DNA from: Lathyrus oleraceus
Lineage: Eukaryota > Streptophyta > Magnoliopsida > Fabales > Fabaceae
Length of the DNA stretch: 64,000 nucleotides
Direction of reading: 5' to 3'
Assembly (NCBI RefSeq): GCF_024323335.1
Contig: NC_066585.1
Span: 78,629,609-78,693,608 of the forward strand
The notes below the pieces were generated by a model. That model was given only the letters and a program-made list of their open reading frames with translations. It ran no database searches and had not been told where the DNA came from. Both the position numbers and the translations under genes were made by a program. Shown one piece after another: positions 36,473 to 46,882 of this stretch (positions are counted from its first letter, which is position 1; each line of letters opens with the position of its first letter).

Positions 36473-37262
36473 GGTGATAAAATCAAGACTTTCCAAAGGT
36501 GGAATAACATTTTAACTGTATTTAAGACTCCCCAATATTATGTGATAAAAAGGAACATAAGATGACTCCCTAAGGGTCAATGAAGCAACATCTTGTATGA
36601 TAAAATCAAGACTTTCCGAAGGTGGAACAACATCTTAATCATATCTAAGACTCTCTGATCTTATATGATAGAAAAGGAACATAAGATGACTCCCTAAGGG
36701 TCAATGAAGCAACATCTTGTATGATAATATTAAGACTTTTCGAAGGTGGAACAACATCTTAATCGTATCTAAGACTCTATGATCTTATGTGATAGAAAGG
36801 AACATAAGATGACTCCCTATGGGTCAATGAAGCAGCATCTTGTATGATAAAATCAAGACTTTCCGAAGGTGGAACAACATATAATCGTATCTAAGACTCT
36901 CCGATCTTATGTGATAGAAAGGAACATAAGATGACTCCCTAAGGGTCAATGAAGCGGCCTCTTGTATGATAAAATCAAGACTTTCTGAAGGTGGAACTTA
37001 AGGAGAATAGCAATCCAAAATGCAACGGAATTTAAAATTTTCTCCTTTAGTGATCCTTACGAATGGCCATGATCAGTGGTAGAATCGTTACCTCTTGTGA
37101 CGATTGAAACCTTTGATGCAGATCTACGGAGCGATCACGAACGTTGAACGACGTATCTAAGACTCTCCGATCTTATGTGATAGAAAGGAACATAAGATGA
37201 CTCCCTAAGGGTCAATGAAGCGGCCTCTTGTATGATAAAATCAAGACTTTCTGAAGGTGGAA
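36473..37262 (-). repeat. tandem array (about 123 bp) in 3' UTR of element G
   Basis: About four units with a 122-124 bp period; GATGACTCCCTAAGGGTCAA starts at 36561, 36685, 36808 and 36930. Each unit also holds AAATCAAGACTTTCCGAAGG and CTAAGACTCTCCGATCTTAT. The array lies between the gypsy LTR and pol, where Tat/Ogre elements are known to carry variable tandem repeats. Element C is inserted in it. A 266-bp duplication (36887-37418) has copied the last unit together with the first 150 bases of C's LTR. The array resumes as a partial unit at 54566-54610. Confidence 0.88.
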
Positions 37263-37418
37263 CTTAAGGAGAATAGCAATCCAAAACGCAGCGGAATTTA
37301 AAATTTTCTCCTTTAGTGATCCTTACGAATGGGCATGATCAGTGATAGAATCGTTACCTCTTGTGACGATTGAAACCTTTGATGCAGATCTACAGAGCGA
37401 TCACGAACGTTGAACGAT
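36887..37418. repeat. 266-bp tandem duplication across the G/C junction
   Basis: 36887-37152 and 37153-37418 are near-identical. Each holds one gypsy array unit followed by the end of the copia C LTR up to GAACGTTGAACGA. The copies differ by a few bases (for example AATGCAACGG against AACGCAGCGG). Confidence 0.9.
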
Positions 37419-38609
37419 GACAACGCCTCTACTCAATCCACACGAACGGATTCCTTCAATCTCAGTGCTGGCTGCTACGAATGAAGGCTTTGAGTGAGAG
37501 AGAGAGAGAAACGAAATTGCAACTGCACAAAATGCTTCTGCACAAGGGTTCTATTTATAGAACCACTTGTGTGGGATGCAAGCTAAAAATCCCACTTAAG
37601 TGTATGTGGCCCATATCTTATAATATGCCAAAATCACTTAAGCGCGTGGTACCTTACCATATTTCGTATTCTACTTAAGTACACCGTACCTTACGATGTT
37701 CTACAATTCACTTAAGCGCACCGTACCTTACGATGTTCCTTAGTTACTCTATCTCTCATCAATCCGTCCTTTTGTGTGTGACCCTGTAGGTTTTTGCGGC
37801 ATTGGCAATTATATTAAATCACGCATTTAACATAATAAACAGTGAGCGGTATCTAGCAACACATCACTGCTACCCAAGATACGAAAATGTCATGTGATAT
37901 GACAAATCCTTCTGTGATAATACTTATGTGTATAATTACCGTTTTGCCCTTATGTCTATATTGAACACAAGGCATAGACCGTGTCATCCTTGTCCAGTTC
38001 AATATTGGGCCCATAGACATTTATCCTATTACGCAAGATAGGAAAATTCCATCTAGGTCACTTATGTCCCTTAGTATGCTTCGTGGAGTACCCATCAACT
38101 GTCTTTATGGTCATCCAGTTACGAACAACGTTTGATCAGCAATAAGGCACTCGACTCTACATCTAGGGTCCATAGTGGTTTCAGGTCAAAGGGTGGTATA
38201 CACCATTATCACCATGAAAATAACTTATGACACTTTGCATAACATTCTATATAGTATTCTCATAGCGGGTCAATCCAGTATAAATATTACTCTTAATATT
38301 CATACCTATGTTTAAGACTTGACAACTCCTTATCCATGATCCATGAGATATGATCATCAGTCTATATACATAATAGTCTTAATGCTTTAATGTTATCCCA
38401 CTTCACAGTAAGGCTCGACTACGGATACTTTAAGAATAATGTCCTTATGTTTAATGTGATCTCATGATTAAGTCACACTTGATACATTAAACGGACTAGC
38501 TATTCTAGGGACTTTATTAAACCAACATAATAAAGAAAAAGTCTTTTATTATTAATAAATAATTCGATACAAGTACCAAAAGTATTGGCCTCTAGGGCTT
38601 ACACCAACA
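37263..38609 (-). mobile_element. 3' LTR of copia element C
   Basis: On the minus strand it starts TGTTGGTGTAAGCCCTAGAG and ends ...GCTATTCTCCTTAAG, so the usual terminal CA is absent. It matches 44266-44329 plus 53278-54565. A CTATAAATAG TATA-like box lies at 37551-37560 on the minus strand within a near-palindrome. Confidence 0.88.
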
Positions 38610-38610
38610 A

Positions 38611-38620
38611 TCTCCCACTA
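38611..38620 (-). other. polypurine tract of element C
   Basis: The minus strand reads TAGTGGGAGA immediately before the LTR start, as expected for plus-strand priming. Confidence 0.65.
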
Positions 38621-38623
38621 GCA

Positions 38624-41600
38624 CTAGAGCCAATCAGGCATACCCCTAATGCCCATAGATCTAGTATGGCCATCATGCTTCTGCTGCGCAAGAGGCTTTG
38701 TCAGTGGGTCAGTAATATTGTCAAGTGTAGGTACTCTGCATATTTTCACATCTCCTCTATCTATTATCTCTCGAATGAGGTGATAACACTTAAGTATGTG
38801 TTTGGATCGTTGGTGAGATCTAGGCTCCTTAGCTTGTGCGATAGCACCATTGTTATCATAATAGAGACCAATGGGATCCATAATGCTAGGAACTATGCCA
38901 AGTTCACTAATGAACTTTTTGATCCAAACAACTTCCTTTGCTGCACTTGAGGAAGCAATATACTTGGCCTCGGTTGTAGAATCAGCAACTGTATCTTGCT
39001 TTGAACTTTTCCAGCTCACAGCGCCACCATTTAAGCAAAACACATAACCAGATTGCGATCTAAAGTAATCCTTATCTGTCTGGAAGCTAGCATCGGTGTA
39101 TCCAATTACAACCAGCTCTTCCTAACCTCCATATATCAAGAATGAGTCCTTATTCCTTCTCAAATACTTAAGGATATTCTTGACAGCTACCCAATGAGCA
39201 TCACCAGGATCATATTGGTACCTACTCGTTGCACTTAAAGAATACGAGACATCTGGTAGAGTACATAACATATCATACATGATAGATCCTATTGCAGATG
39301 CATATGGAATCTTATTCATGCGATCCCTTTCTTCCTTAGTTGAAGGGGATTTTGTTTTTGATAGACACAGACCATGTTGCATAGGTATGAATCCTTTCTT
39401 GGAATCATGCATATTAAAGCGTCTCAGCACTTTGTCTATGTATGTACTCTGACTTAGGGCAAGCAGTTTTTGTGATCTATCTCTATAGATTCTGATTCCT
39501 AATATATAGGCTGCTTCACCTAGGTCCTTCATAGAAAAGCATTTCCCCAACTAAGACTTTACTTGTTGTAGGGTAGGGACATCGTTTCCAATGAGTAATA
39601 TGTCATCTACATATAATACCAGGAAAACGATCATGCTCCCACTAACCTTCTTGTAGACACAAGGCTCATCTTCATTCTTGATGAATCCATATTGTTTTAC
39701 TGTTTCATCAAAAGGAAGATTCCAGCTTCTGGAAGCTTGCTTCAATCCATAGATTGATCTTTGTAACTTACATATCTTTTGGGCTTCTTCTGGTATGTCA
39801 AATCCTTCAGGTTGTGTCATGTACACATCCTCAAGAAGATTCCCATTAAGGAAAGCAGTTTTAACATCCATTTTCCATATTTCATAATCATGATATGCAA
39901 CGATAGAAAGTAAAATCCGAACAGATTTAAGCATTGCAACTGGTGAAAAGGTTTCATCATAGTCAACCCCATGAATTTGTTTATATCCTTTTGCAATCAG
40001 TCTTGCCTTATAGGTATGTATCTTACCATCCATGTCAGTCTTCTTTTTGAAGACCCACTTGCATCCTATAGGGTTAACTCCAGGAGGCTCTACCAAGGTC
40101 CAAACCTGGTTTGTGTACATGGAATCCATTTCAGATTTCATGGCTTCTAGCCACTTCTCAGACCCGGGACCAATTATGGCCTCTTGGTAGGTCACAGGCT
40201 CATCTTGATTCATGAGTAATACATAACCTTGATCAGTTATGAGATATCCATATCTCTCAGGTAGGTGACGTATCCTGCTTGACCTACGTTGGTCTTGTTC
40301 TACTTGAGCAGGTTGCTCTTCCACAACTACTTGTGTTTCCTGCTCTAATTCCTCCATAGGTGTATCAATGCTTTGTGATTCTTGAACTTCTTCAAGCTCT
40401 ATTTTCCTCCCACTGATTCCTTTGGAAATAAAATCCTTTTCTAGGAAAACTCCAGTTCGAGCGACAAACACTTTTCCCTCAGAAGGATTGTAGAAGTAAT
40501 ACCCTATTGTTTCTTTAGGATACCCCATAAATAAGCATTTGTCAAATTTGGGCTCAAGCTTAGTTGAAATTTGTCGTTTCACATAAACTTCACAACCCCA
40601 AATCTTCATGTACGACATATATGGTTTCTTACCACTCCATATCTCATATGGTGTCTTCTCAACCTTATTGGATGGAACACGGTTAAGTGTGTAAGCTGCT
40701 GTCAATAGTGCATGTCCCCAAAAGGAGTTTGGAAGATCGGCGTGACTCATCATGGATCGGACCATGTCTAACAGGGTTCAATTTCTTCTCTCAGATACAC
40801 CATTCCATTGGGGTGTTCCAGGAGGAGTAAGTTGGGATAGGATCCCACACTCTTTCAGATGGTCATCAAACTCTAGGCTTAAATACTCACCACCTCGATC
40901 TAATCGAAGAGTTTTTATATTCTTACCTAGTTGGTTTAGTACTTCATTCTTGAATTCCTTGAACTTTTCAAAGGACTCTGATTTATGTTTCATAAAATAC
41001 ACATAACCATATCTACTAAAATCATCAGTAAATATGATGAAGTACTGAAAACCTCCTCTGGCTGGTATGTTCAGTGGTCCACATACATTAATATGTATGA
41101 GGGCAAAAAGATCATTAGCTCTTTCCCTTTTCTTGTGAATGGAGACTTTGTCATCTTTCCAATTAAACAAGATCTGCATGTCTCATATGATCCATAATCA
41201 AAGCAGTCCAAGAGTCCATCTTTATGGAGTTTGGAAATGCGTTTCTCATTTATGTGGCCTAATCGACAATGCCAAAGGTAAGTTGGATTTAACTCATTAG
41301 GTTTCATCCTTTTAGTATTAATATTATAAATAGGCATTTCAAGATCAAGGACATATAGTCCATTGTTCATTTGTGCAGTAGCATAGAATATATCATTTAA
41401 ATAAATTGAGCAACAATTATTCTTTATTATAAATGAAAAATGAAACTTGTCCAAACAAGAAACAGAAATAATATTCCTGCTAATTGCAGGTACATAATAA
41501 CAGTTCTCTAATTGAATTATTAAACCACTAGGTAAAGTCAATACATAAGTTCCTACGGCTAAAGCAGCAACCTTTGCTCCACTGTCAACTCGTAGGTCAA

Positions 41601-41787
41601 CTTCACCTTTTGCCAAATCTCTACTCCTTTTTAGCCCCTGCACATTTGTACAAATGTGAGAACCGCATCCAGTATCTAATACCCATGATGCAGAAGTAGA
41701 TAAATTAATTTCAATAACAAAAATACCTGAAGTTGAAGTCTCTACTCCATTCTTCTTATCTTCCAGGTACTTTGGGTAGTTTCTCTT
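38624..41787 (-). pseudogene. copia C pol: protease, integrase, reverse transcriptase, RNase H
   Basis: On the minus strand, in order: protease with intact WVLDTGCGSHICTN (about 41640-41690); pre-integrase with LWHCRLGHINEKRISKLHKD; integrase core with VDLFGP-like HINVCGPLNIPARGG, IFTDDFSRYGY and NGVSERRN (about 40780-41180); reverse transcriptase with WKMDVKTAFLNGNL and VLYVDDILLIGND (39551-40100); and RNase H with SSKQDTVADSTTEAKYIA and a C-terminal RSKHI...DPLTKPL (38624-39043). Only a few single stops break it (near 41786, 40775, 39549 and 39120), so it is recently dead. Each of these stops is explainable by one C-to-T or G-to-A change. It would have copied and integrated element C. Confidence 0.92.
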
Positions 41788-42579
41788 TCAGTGTCCGGTC
41801 TTACCGTAATGGAAGCAGGTGCCTTCTTTTGCTATGTCTCCACTAGGCTTCAAAGCAGTAACAGTGGGTTTGGGTTTGGCAACTTCCTTGCCTTTCTCTT
41901 TATCACCCTGCTCGGTGGGTCTTTTGTTCTGTCTCTTTCCATTTCTGATCATCAGAATGGACTTCCATTTTGACTTCAGATTCTGCTCAGCAGTTCTTAA
42001 CATGGCTAGCAGTTCAGGAAGAGATTTGTCCATATCATTCATATTGAAATTTAGGACAAATTTACTGAATCTATCTGGCAACGATTGCAAGATCAAATCA
42101 ATCGCAAGTTCCTTTCCGAGGGGAAAACCCAACCTCTCAAGGTTTTCCATATACCCAATCATCTTGAGCACATGGGGACCTACAGGGGCTCCCTCAGATA
42201 ACTTGCCTTGAAAAAGGGCTTTTGAAACTTCAAACCTTTCATGCCTTGCTTGCTCTTGATAGAGCATCTTCAGGTGTTCTATCATATCGAACGCTGCCAT
42301 GTTCTCATGTTGCTTTTGCAACTCTGAGTTCATGGTAGCTAGCATGAGACAAGCAGTTTCATTGGCATCATCGACATATTTCTTATAAGCATATCTTTCT
42401 GCCTTAGGTACAGAACTAGGAGGTTCCTCTTCAGGAACATGTTTCTCCAAGACATACAACTTTCTATCATGTTTGAGGACAATCCTCAGATTTCGGTGCC
42501 AATCTAGAAAATTTGTCCCAGACAATTTTTCCTTGTCAAGGATTGATCGCAAAATGTTGTTAGAGGTGTTTATTGTCAT
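41788..42579 (-). CDS. copia C gag
   Basis: An open 263-codon frame starting MTINTSNNILRSILDKEKLS, with the Retrotran_gag/UBN2 entry FLDWHRNLRIVLKHDRK, a helical capsid-like region (residues about 60-200) and a basic Lys/Pro-rich tail. It ends in CFHYGKTGH, the first half of a zinc knuckle, where the second Cys is Tyr and a stop codon replaces the next residue. Originally gag and pol were one polyprotein, as usual for Ty1/copia. The gag part alone could still be translated, but there is no evidence that it is. Confidence 0.85.
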   Translation of the reverse strand: MTINTSNNILRSILDKEKLSGTNFLDWHRNLRIVLKHDRKLYVLEKHVPEEEPPSSVPKAERYAYKKYVDDANETACLMLATMNSELQKQHENMAAFDMIEHLKMLYQEQARHERFEVSKALFQGKLSEGAPVGPHVLKMIGYMENLERLGFPLGKELAIDLILQSLPDRFSKFVLNFNMNDMDKSLPELLAMLRTAEQNLKSKWKSILMIRNGKRQNKRPTEQGDKEKGKEVAKPKPTVTALKPSGDIAKEGTCFHYGKTGH

Positions 42580-44250
42580 GGTAATCTACATGAAATTAAT
42601 GAAAATATAAGTATCAATAACATATTTAATTAGGTCTTTAATTAAATATGCTCCCACTATTTTACTCAAAACAAATGACCCTCATCATTTGATTCGGAAA
42701 ATCCCGTTGGAAGATTTTCTAGTGGGTTGAGATCCACATTTCACTTTGTTTTAAGTCCGCGTAGGCGGATTACACAAAACTAGTTTATTTAGGTAGGAGC
42801 TCCTTCCAATTGTATCTAATACAACTCTCGAATATTTTAGTTGGGTGAATAACTCCTTATTCCAATCCATCACATGGATCATTTCCAACTCTTGCTTCTA
42901 AACACATATAATCTTATTATAATTTGTTTAGTTAAGTTTGACCCATTGTTTTAACAATTGGATATTACAATTATCTCATCGCACCTTACTAATATAGAAC
43001 ATGCACCTCGTGTAGGCGAAACCTACATTATCCGATACTAGTCTTGATGAGTGCTAAAACTTGGAAAGCATAAACTTAATATTTAATTTGAGGGATTGCA
43101 ATTATTATGATCTCACCGGCTCATTTATCATATAAATCGTCTCTCACATGCATCAATATACGTTCATATGCATCAACATACATTCATAATGAAACAGTTA
43201 TGGCCCCTAGCGCAATTGTTCTCCCAAGCCAATGAGAGAACCTAAGCTAACCTAATAACGATCTAAGCTTCTCCAAGCAAGATCTTCAAGGTTGTCCTCC
43301 TTTGATATTGAAGTCTTCTCTTTCTTCATAACATTACATTACATAAAAGAAACTCGTTTTACATACGAGGGAGTGAGATGAGAGAAGAAGTTACATTAAG
43401 AGATTAAAAGAGAGGCACGACACGCAGGTCGTATTTTAAAAACCCAAAACAAAATAAAGGAAAACTAAGGCCATAACCGATCACCACAAGACAATAATAA
43501 TAAACACATTATTATTATTATTATTAATTTTAATTCTTTTAATTAATTAAAACCAAATTAAATTTCGGCGACCGATCACACTATGCAGAGTTAGCCGGGG
43601 TCCGCTGCCCGGTCACAAAACAGAAACGCCGAGAATACAGACTTTCTGAATGTGACGACCGTCACAAAGCATGTCACGATCGTCACGTCCATCTTGTCAC
43701 GACCGTCACAAGCCCATGACGAACATCACGCGACCAAAATCAGCGCTTTGAAACAGTCAACAGACGTGATCCAACAAGCCCTCAATTCATAACTCTTTGA
43801 CAGCACAACCCTTGTGCCGTCACTAACACCAATTTCAGACCGTCAAACACACCTCGATTGTTGATTCAGTATGATTGATCAACAGGTCATTGCTTCACCA
43901 TACTAATGTCGGATCAAGAAGCAAACGACCATTGATCGCTCAAAGGAAAACAACCATTAAGTGTTTGAATGAACGAAACAGTAACAATATATCATATATA
44001 CCGTATTTTGCATTAGGATTACTTATATCATATATATAACTTGATCGATCTCAATTGCGTAACCTATGGATGATCGATGTATCGCTGCTTCACCATACTA
44101 ATGTCGGATTCCGAAGCATAGTCAACATCAATCATCCAAATCGTACACACATGATGCCAAATTTAATTACTCGTTTATTCTTTGATTCATTCTTTCTTTT
44201 AATCATATTAATACAGAAAATAAACAACTATCATATGCATGGTTTCGTAA
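42580..44250 (-). other. leader region of element C
   Basis: About 1.7 kb of non-coding DNA between primer site and gag. It contains a cluster of GTGACG/CGTCAC palindromes (43652-43730) and two copies of TGCTTCACCATACTAATGTC (about 43885 and 44083). An (ATT)n/(TTA)n run lies at about 43505-43535. Confidence 0.75.
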
Positions 44251-44265
44251 GTGGCTCTGATACCA
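44251..44265 (-). other. Met-tRNA primer binding site of element C
   Basis: The minus strand reads TGGTATCAGAGCCAC, an exact initiator-Met primer site, directly adjoining the LTR end ...CCTTAAG. Confidence 0.9.
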
Positions 44266-44329
44266 CTTAAGGAGAATAGCGATCCAAAACGCAGTGGAAT
44301 TTAAAATTTTCTCCTTTAGTGATCCTTAC
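44266..44329 (-). mobile_element. 5' LTR of element C, inner fragment
   Basis: 64 bases equal to the start (plus-strand sense) of the LTR at 37263, cut at CCTTAC by insertion of element D. Confidence 0.9.
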
Positions 44330-45264
44330 TATTGGTTCTAGGTGTTGGCAGCAATTTTGGTAAAACCAAGAGTGTTCACAAGATGTCACATGTGATGTCT
44401 TAACATAAGATATCTTGTACCTGCTGGATGTTTAAAATATAATTATGCAGGATTGTTCCAGGATGTCAGACCCGATGTCATGACATTTGTAGATAGAACA
44501 TTCAGTCTGAATGTTATGTATTATGTGATTGTGTTTTTAATGGCAATCTGTGTATGATTGATGAGTTAATTGAACACGCTATCAATTAGTAATTACAACG
44601 TGATTTACTTATTTTCCAAAGAGATCTAATCAACTGTCATGAGAAGATATGAATGGAAAATAGTTTTAGGGTTTTATGATGTCCAAGCCCAGCTGAATGC
44701 TTCTATAAAAAGGACATGGAAATCCTGATTTGAAACACAAGAAATACAGAGCGAAATATTGAGAGAGAATAAGGGTTTTAGTCTTGTGTGGTTGCGTGAC
44801 TTGTAAGCCATTCAATTCATCCATAGATGATTGAATTGGTCTGATTTTTAAGTTGTAATTTGTCACTCAAAGCTTTTAAGCATGAGTGTGTGTCTACTTG
44901 ATTGAAGTTGTTAAGTAAGATCAAGTGTGTGTCTTTGAAGAGTGTCTTCTTTTCATTGTAATTCTTGTTTAATATCACTGGTGTGATTGAGGGGGAGTGA
45001 GTGGGATCTCATATCTAAGAGTTCTTAGGTAGAAGTCACACGGGTAGAGATTAGGTGAAAAAGACTGTAACTTGTGTTGTTTACTGAGAGTCTTTGAACT
45101 GATTCTATTTTAGTGGATTTCCTTCCTGGCTTGGTAGCCCCCAGACGTAGGTGAGTTTGCACCGAACTGGGTTAACAATTGCTTGTGTCTCTTGCATTAC
45201 TGTTGTTCAGATATTAGTGTTGTGAAATTACTTTCGACATCTCATATCTAATACCAGAATTTCA
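44330..45264 (+). mobile_element. 5' LTR of element D
   Basis: Starts TATTGGTTCTAGGTGTTGGC (the partner starts TGTTGG, so the terminal G has mutated) and ends ...CCAGAATTTCA. A TATAAAAA box is at 44704-44711. It matches 52314-53272. Confidence 0.92.
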
Positions 45265-45265
45265 A

Positions 45266-45278
45266 TTGGTATCAGAGC
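45266..45278 (+). other. Met-tRNA primer binding site of element D
   Basis: TTGGTATCAGAGC, an exact copia primer site, one base after the LTR. Confidence 0.93.
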
Positions 45279-45331
45279 AGGCATCCTACTCTGGTTCTGG
45301 GTGAGATCTAGGGAGGATACTTTCTGGTACT

Positions 45332-46882
45332 ATGGAGAGAGATGGAGGATCTGTTCACAGGCCACCTATTTTGGATGGATCCAACTATGACTACTGGAAA
45401 CCTCGAATGGTAGCCTTCCTAAAATCTCTGGATAATAAGGCTTGGAAGGCTGTGTTAACAGGCTGGGAACATCCAGTAGTTACTATAGGAGAAGCTACAA
45501 CTGGTAAGAAGCCTGAAGAATAATGGACCAAGGAGGAGGATGATCTAGCCCTTGGAAATTCCAAAGCATTGAATGATATATTCAATGGAGTAGACAATAA
45601 TATCTTCAGATTGGTAAACAACTATGAAGTGGCTAAAGATGCTTGGGACATTCTCAAAACCACTCATGAAGGCACCTCTAGAGTGAAGATGTCTAGACTA
45701 CAGCTGCTCACTACCAAGTTCGAAAATTTAAGGATGAAAGAAGATGAAAATATTCATGAATTTCATATGAATATCCTTGAAATTTCTAATGCCTCAGGAG
45801 CCCTGGGAGAGAAGATGTCAGATGAAAAATTAGTAAGGAAAATACTCAGGTCACTCCCTAAGAGATTTGCTATGAAGGTGACATCCATAGAAGAGTCTCA
45901 AGACATCTCCAATATGAGAGTTGATGTGCTAATTGGATCCCTCCAAACATTTGAGATGGGAATGTGTGATGGATCTGAAAAGAAAGCCAAAAGCATAACC
46001 TTCAAGTCAAACACTGAGAAGGAAGAGGAGGAAGGTGGTCAAGATATTGATGAAGATCTGGAAAATGATGTAGCAATGCTGGGAAGACAGTTCAACAGAC
46101 TTATGAAAAAGATGGATGTAAGATCTAAGGCTAATGTCAAGAACACCGCATCTGACATCAGTAAATCCAACAATGCTGGAAGAAGAACAAGGTCAGATGA
46201 AAAGCCCAAAGAAGGAAAAGGAGTTCAGTGCCATGAATGTGATGGATATGGACACATTAGAACTGAATGTGGGACCTACCTCAAGAAACAGAAGAGGAGT
46301 CTTGGTGCCACTTGGTCTGATGAAAGTGAAACAAAAGATTCTGCAAACCTTGTGACTGCCTTGACTGGAAGATGGGGTTCTGATGAAGATTCAAGTGATG
46401 ATGAAGTAACCTTTGAAGAGTTGGCTACTACCTACAGAGAGTTGTGTCACAGAAGTGCAGAAGTGTCTAGACAAGTTGAAAGCCAGAATAAAGTGATAAC
46501 ACAACTGAAGAATGAGAAGGCAGAACATGTGGAAACCATCTCCAAGTTGAAGACTGAAGCTATATTCTTGAATTCTAAACTGGATGAGATGACCAAGTAT
46601 GTAAGAATGCTAAATAATGGATATGACACCTTAGACAAAATTCTCAAGACTGGACAAATAACAGGAGACAAGTCTGGCATTGGGTTCAGTGAATCTAAGC
46701 CTGAGTGCAGTTACACTGGTGGCAAACCTAAATCCAAACCTAAGTGCAGCCATACTGATAGCAAACCTGCGATGTCACATTACATGTCACAACATCATAA
46801 AGGAAGACACTAGAAAGGAAAACACCAAAGATGGAGATGTCATTACTGTGGAAAATTTGGCCACATAAAGCCTTTCTGTTAT
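45332..46882 (+). pseudogene. copia D gag with two zinc knuckles
   Basis: Starts MERDGGSVHRPPILDGSNYD, the Sirevirus/Maximus gag entry. An in-frame TAA at 45521-45523 interrupts it. The frame then runs from 45569 (AWDILKTTHEGTSRVKMSRL) through a capsid-like helical region to a first zinc knuckle CHECDGYGHIRTEC (about 46230-46272), an acidic stretch and a coiled coil (about 46440-46640). A Lys/Pro repeat region ends at a TAG (46811-46813). Beyond this stop the same frame holds a second knuckle CHYCGKFGHIKPFC (about 46840-46882), which leads into protease. Both knuckles fit CX2CX4HX4C. Two stops make it a pseudogene. Confidence 0.9.

Noticed and set aside
37003..37152. separate solo or second LTR of the copia C family
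   Set aside because: It is only the first 150 bases of the LTR and is part of the 266-bp duplication, not an independent insertion.
36473..37262. CRISPR array
   Set aside because: Units are contiguous tandem repeats without unique spacers, inside a plant gypsy 3' UTR.
43652..43730. CRISPR-like array of spaced palindromes
   Set aside because: Only three or four imperfect motifs at 21-base spacing in a plant retroelement leader; no repeat-spacer structure or cas genes.
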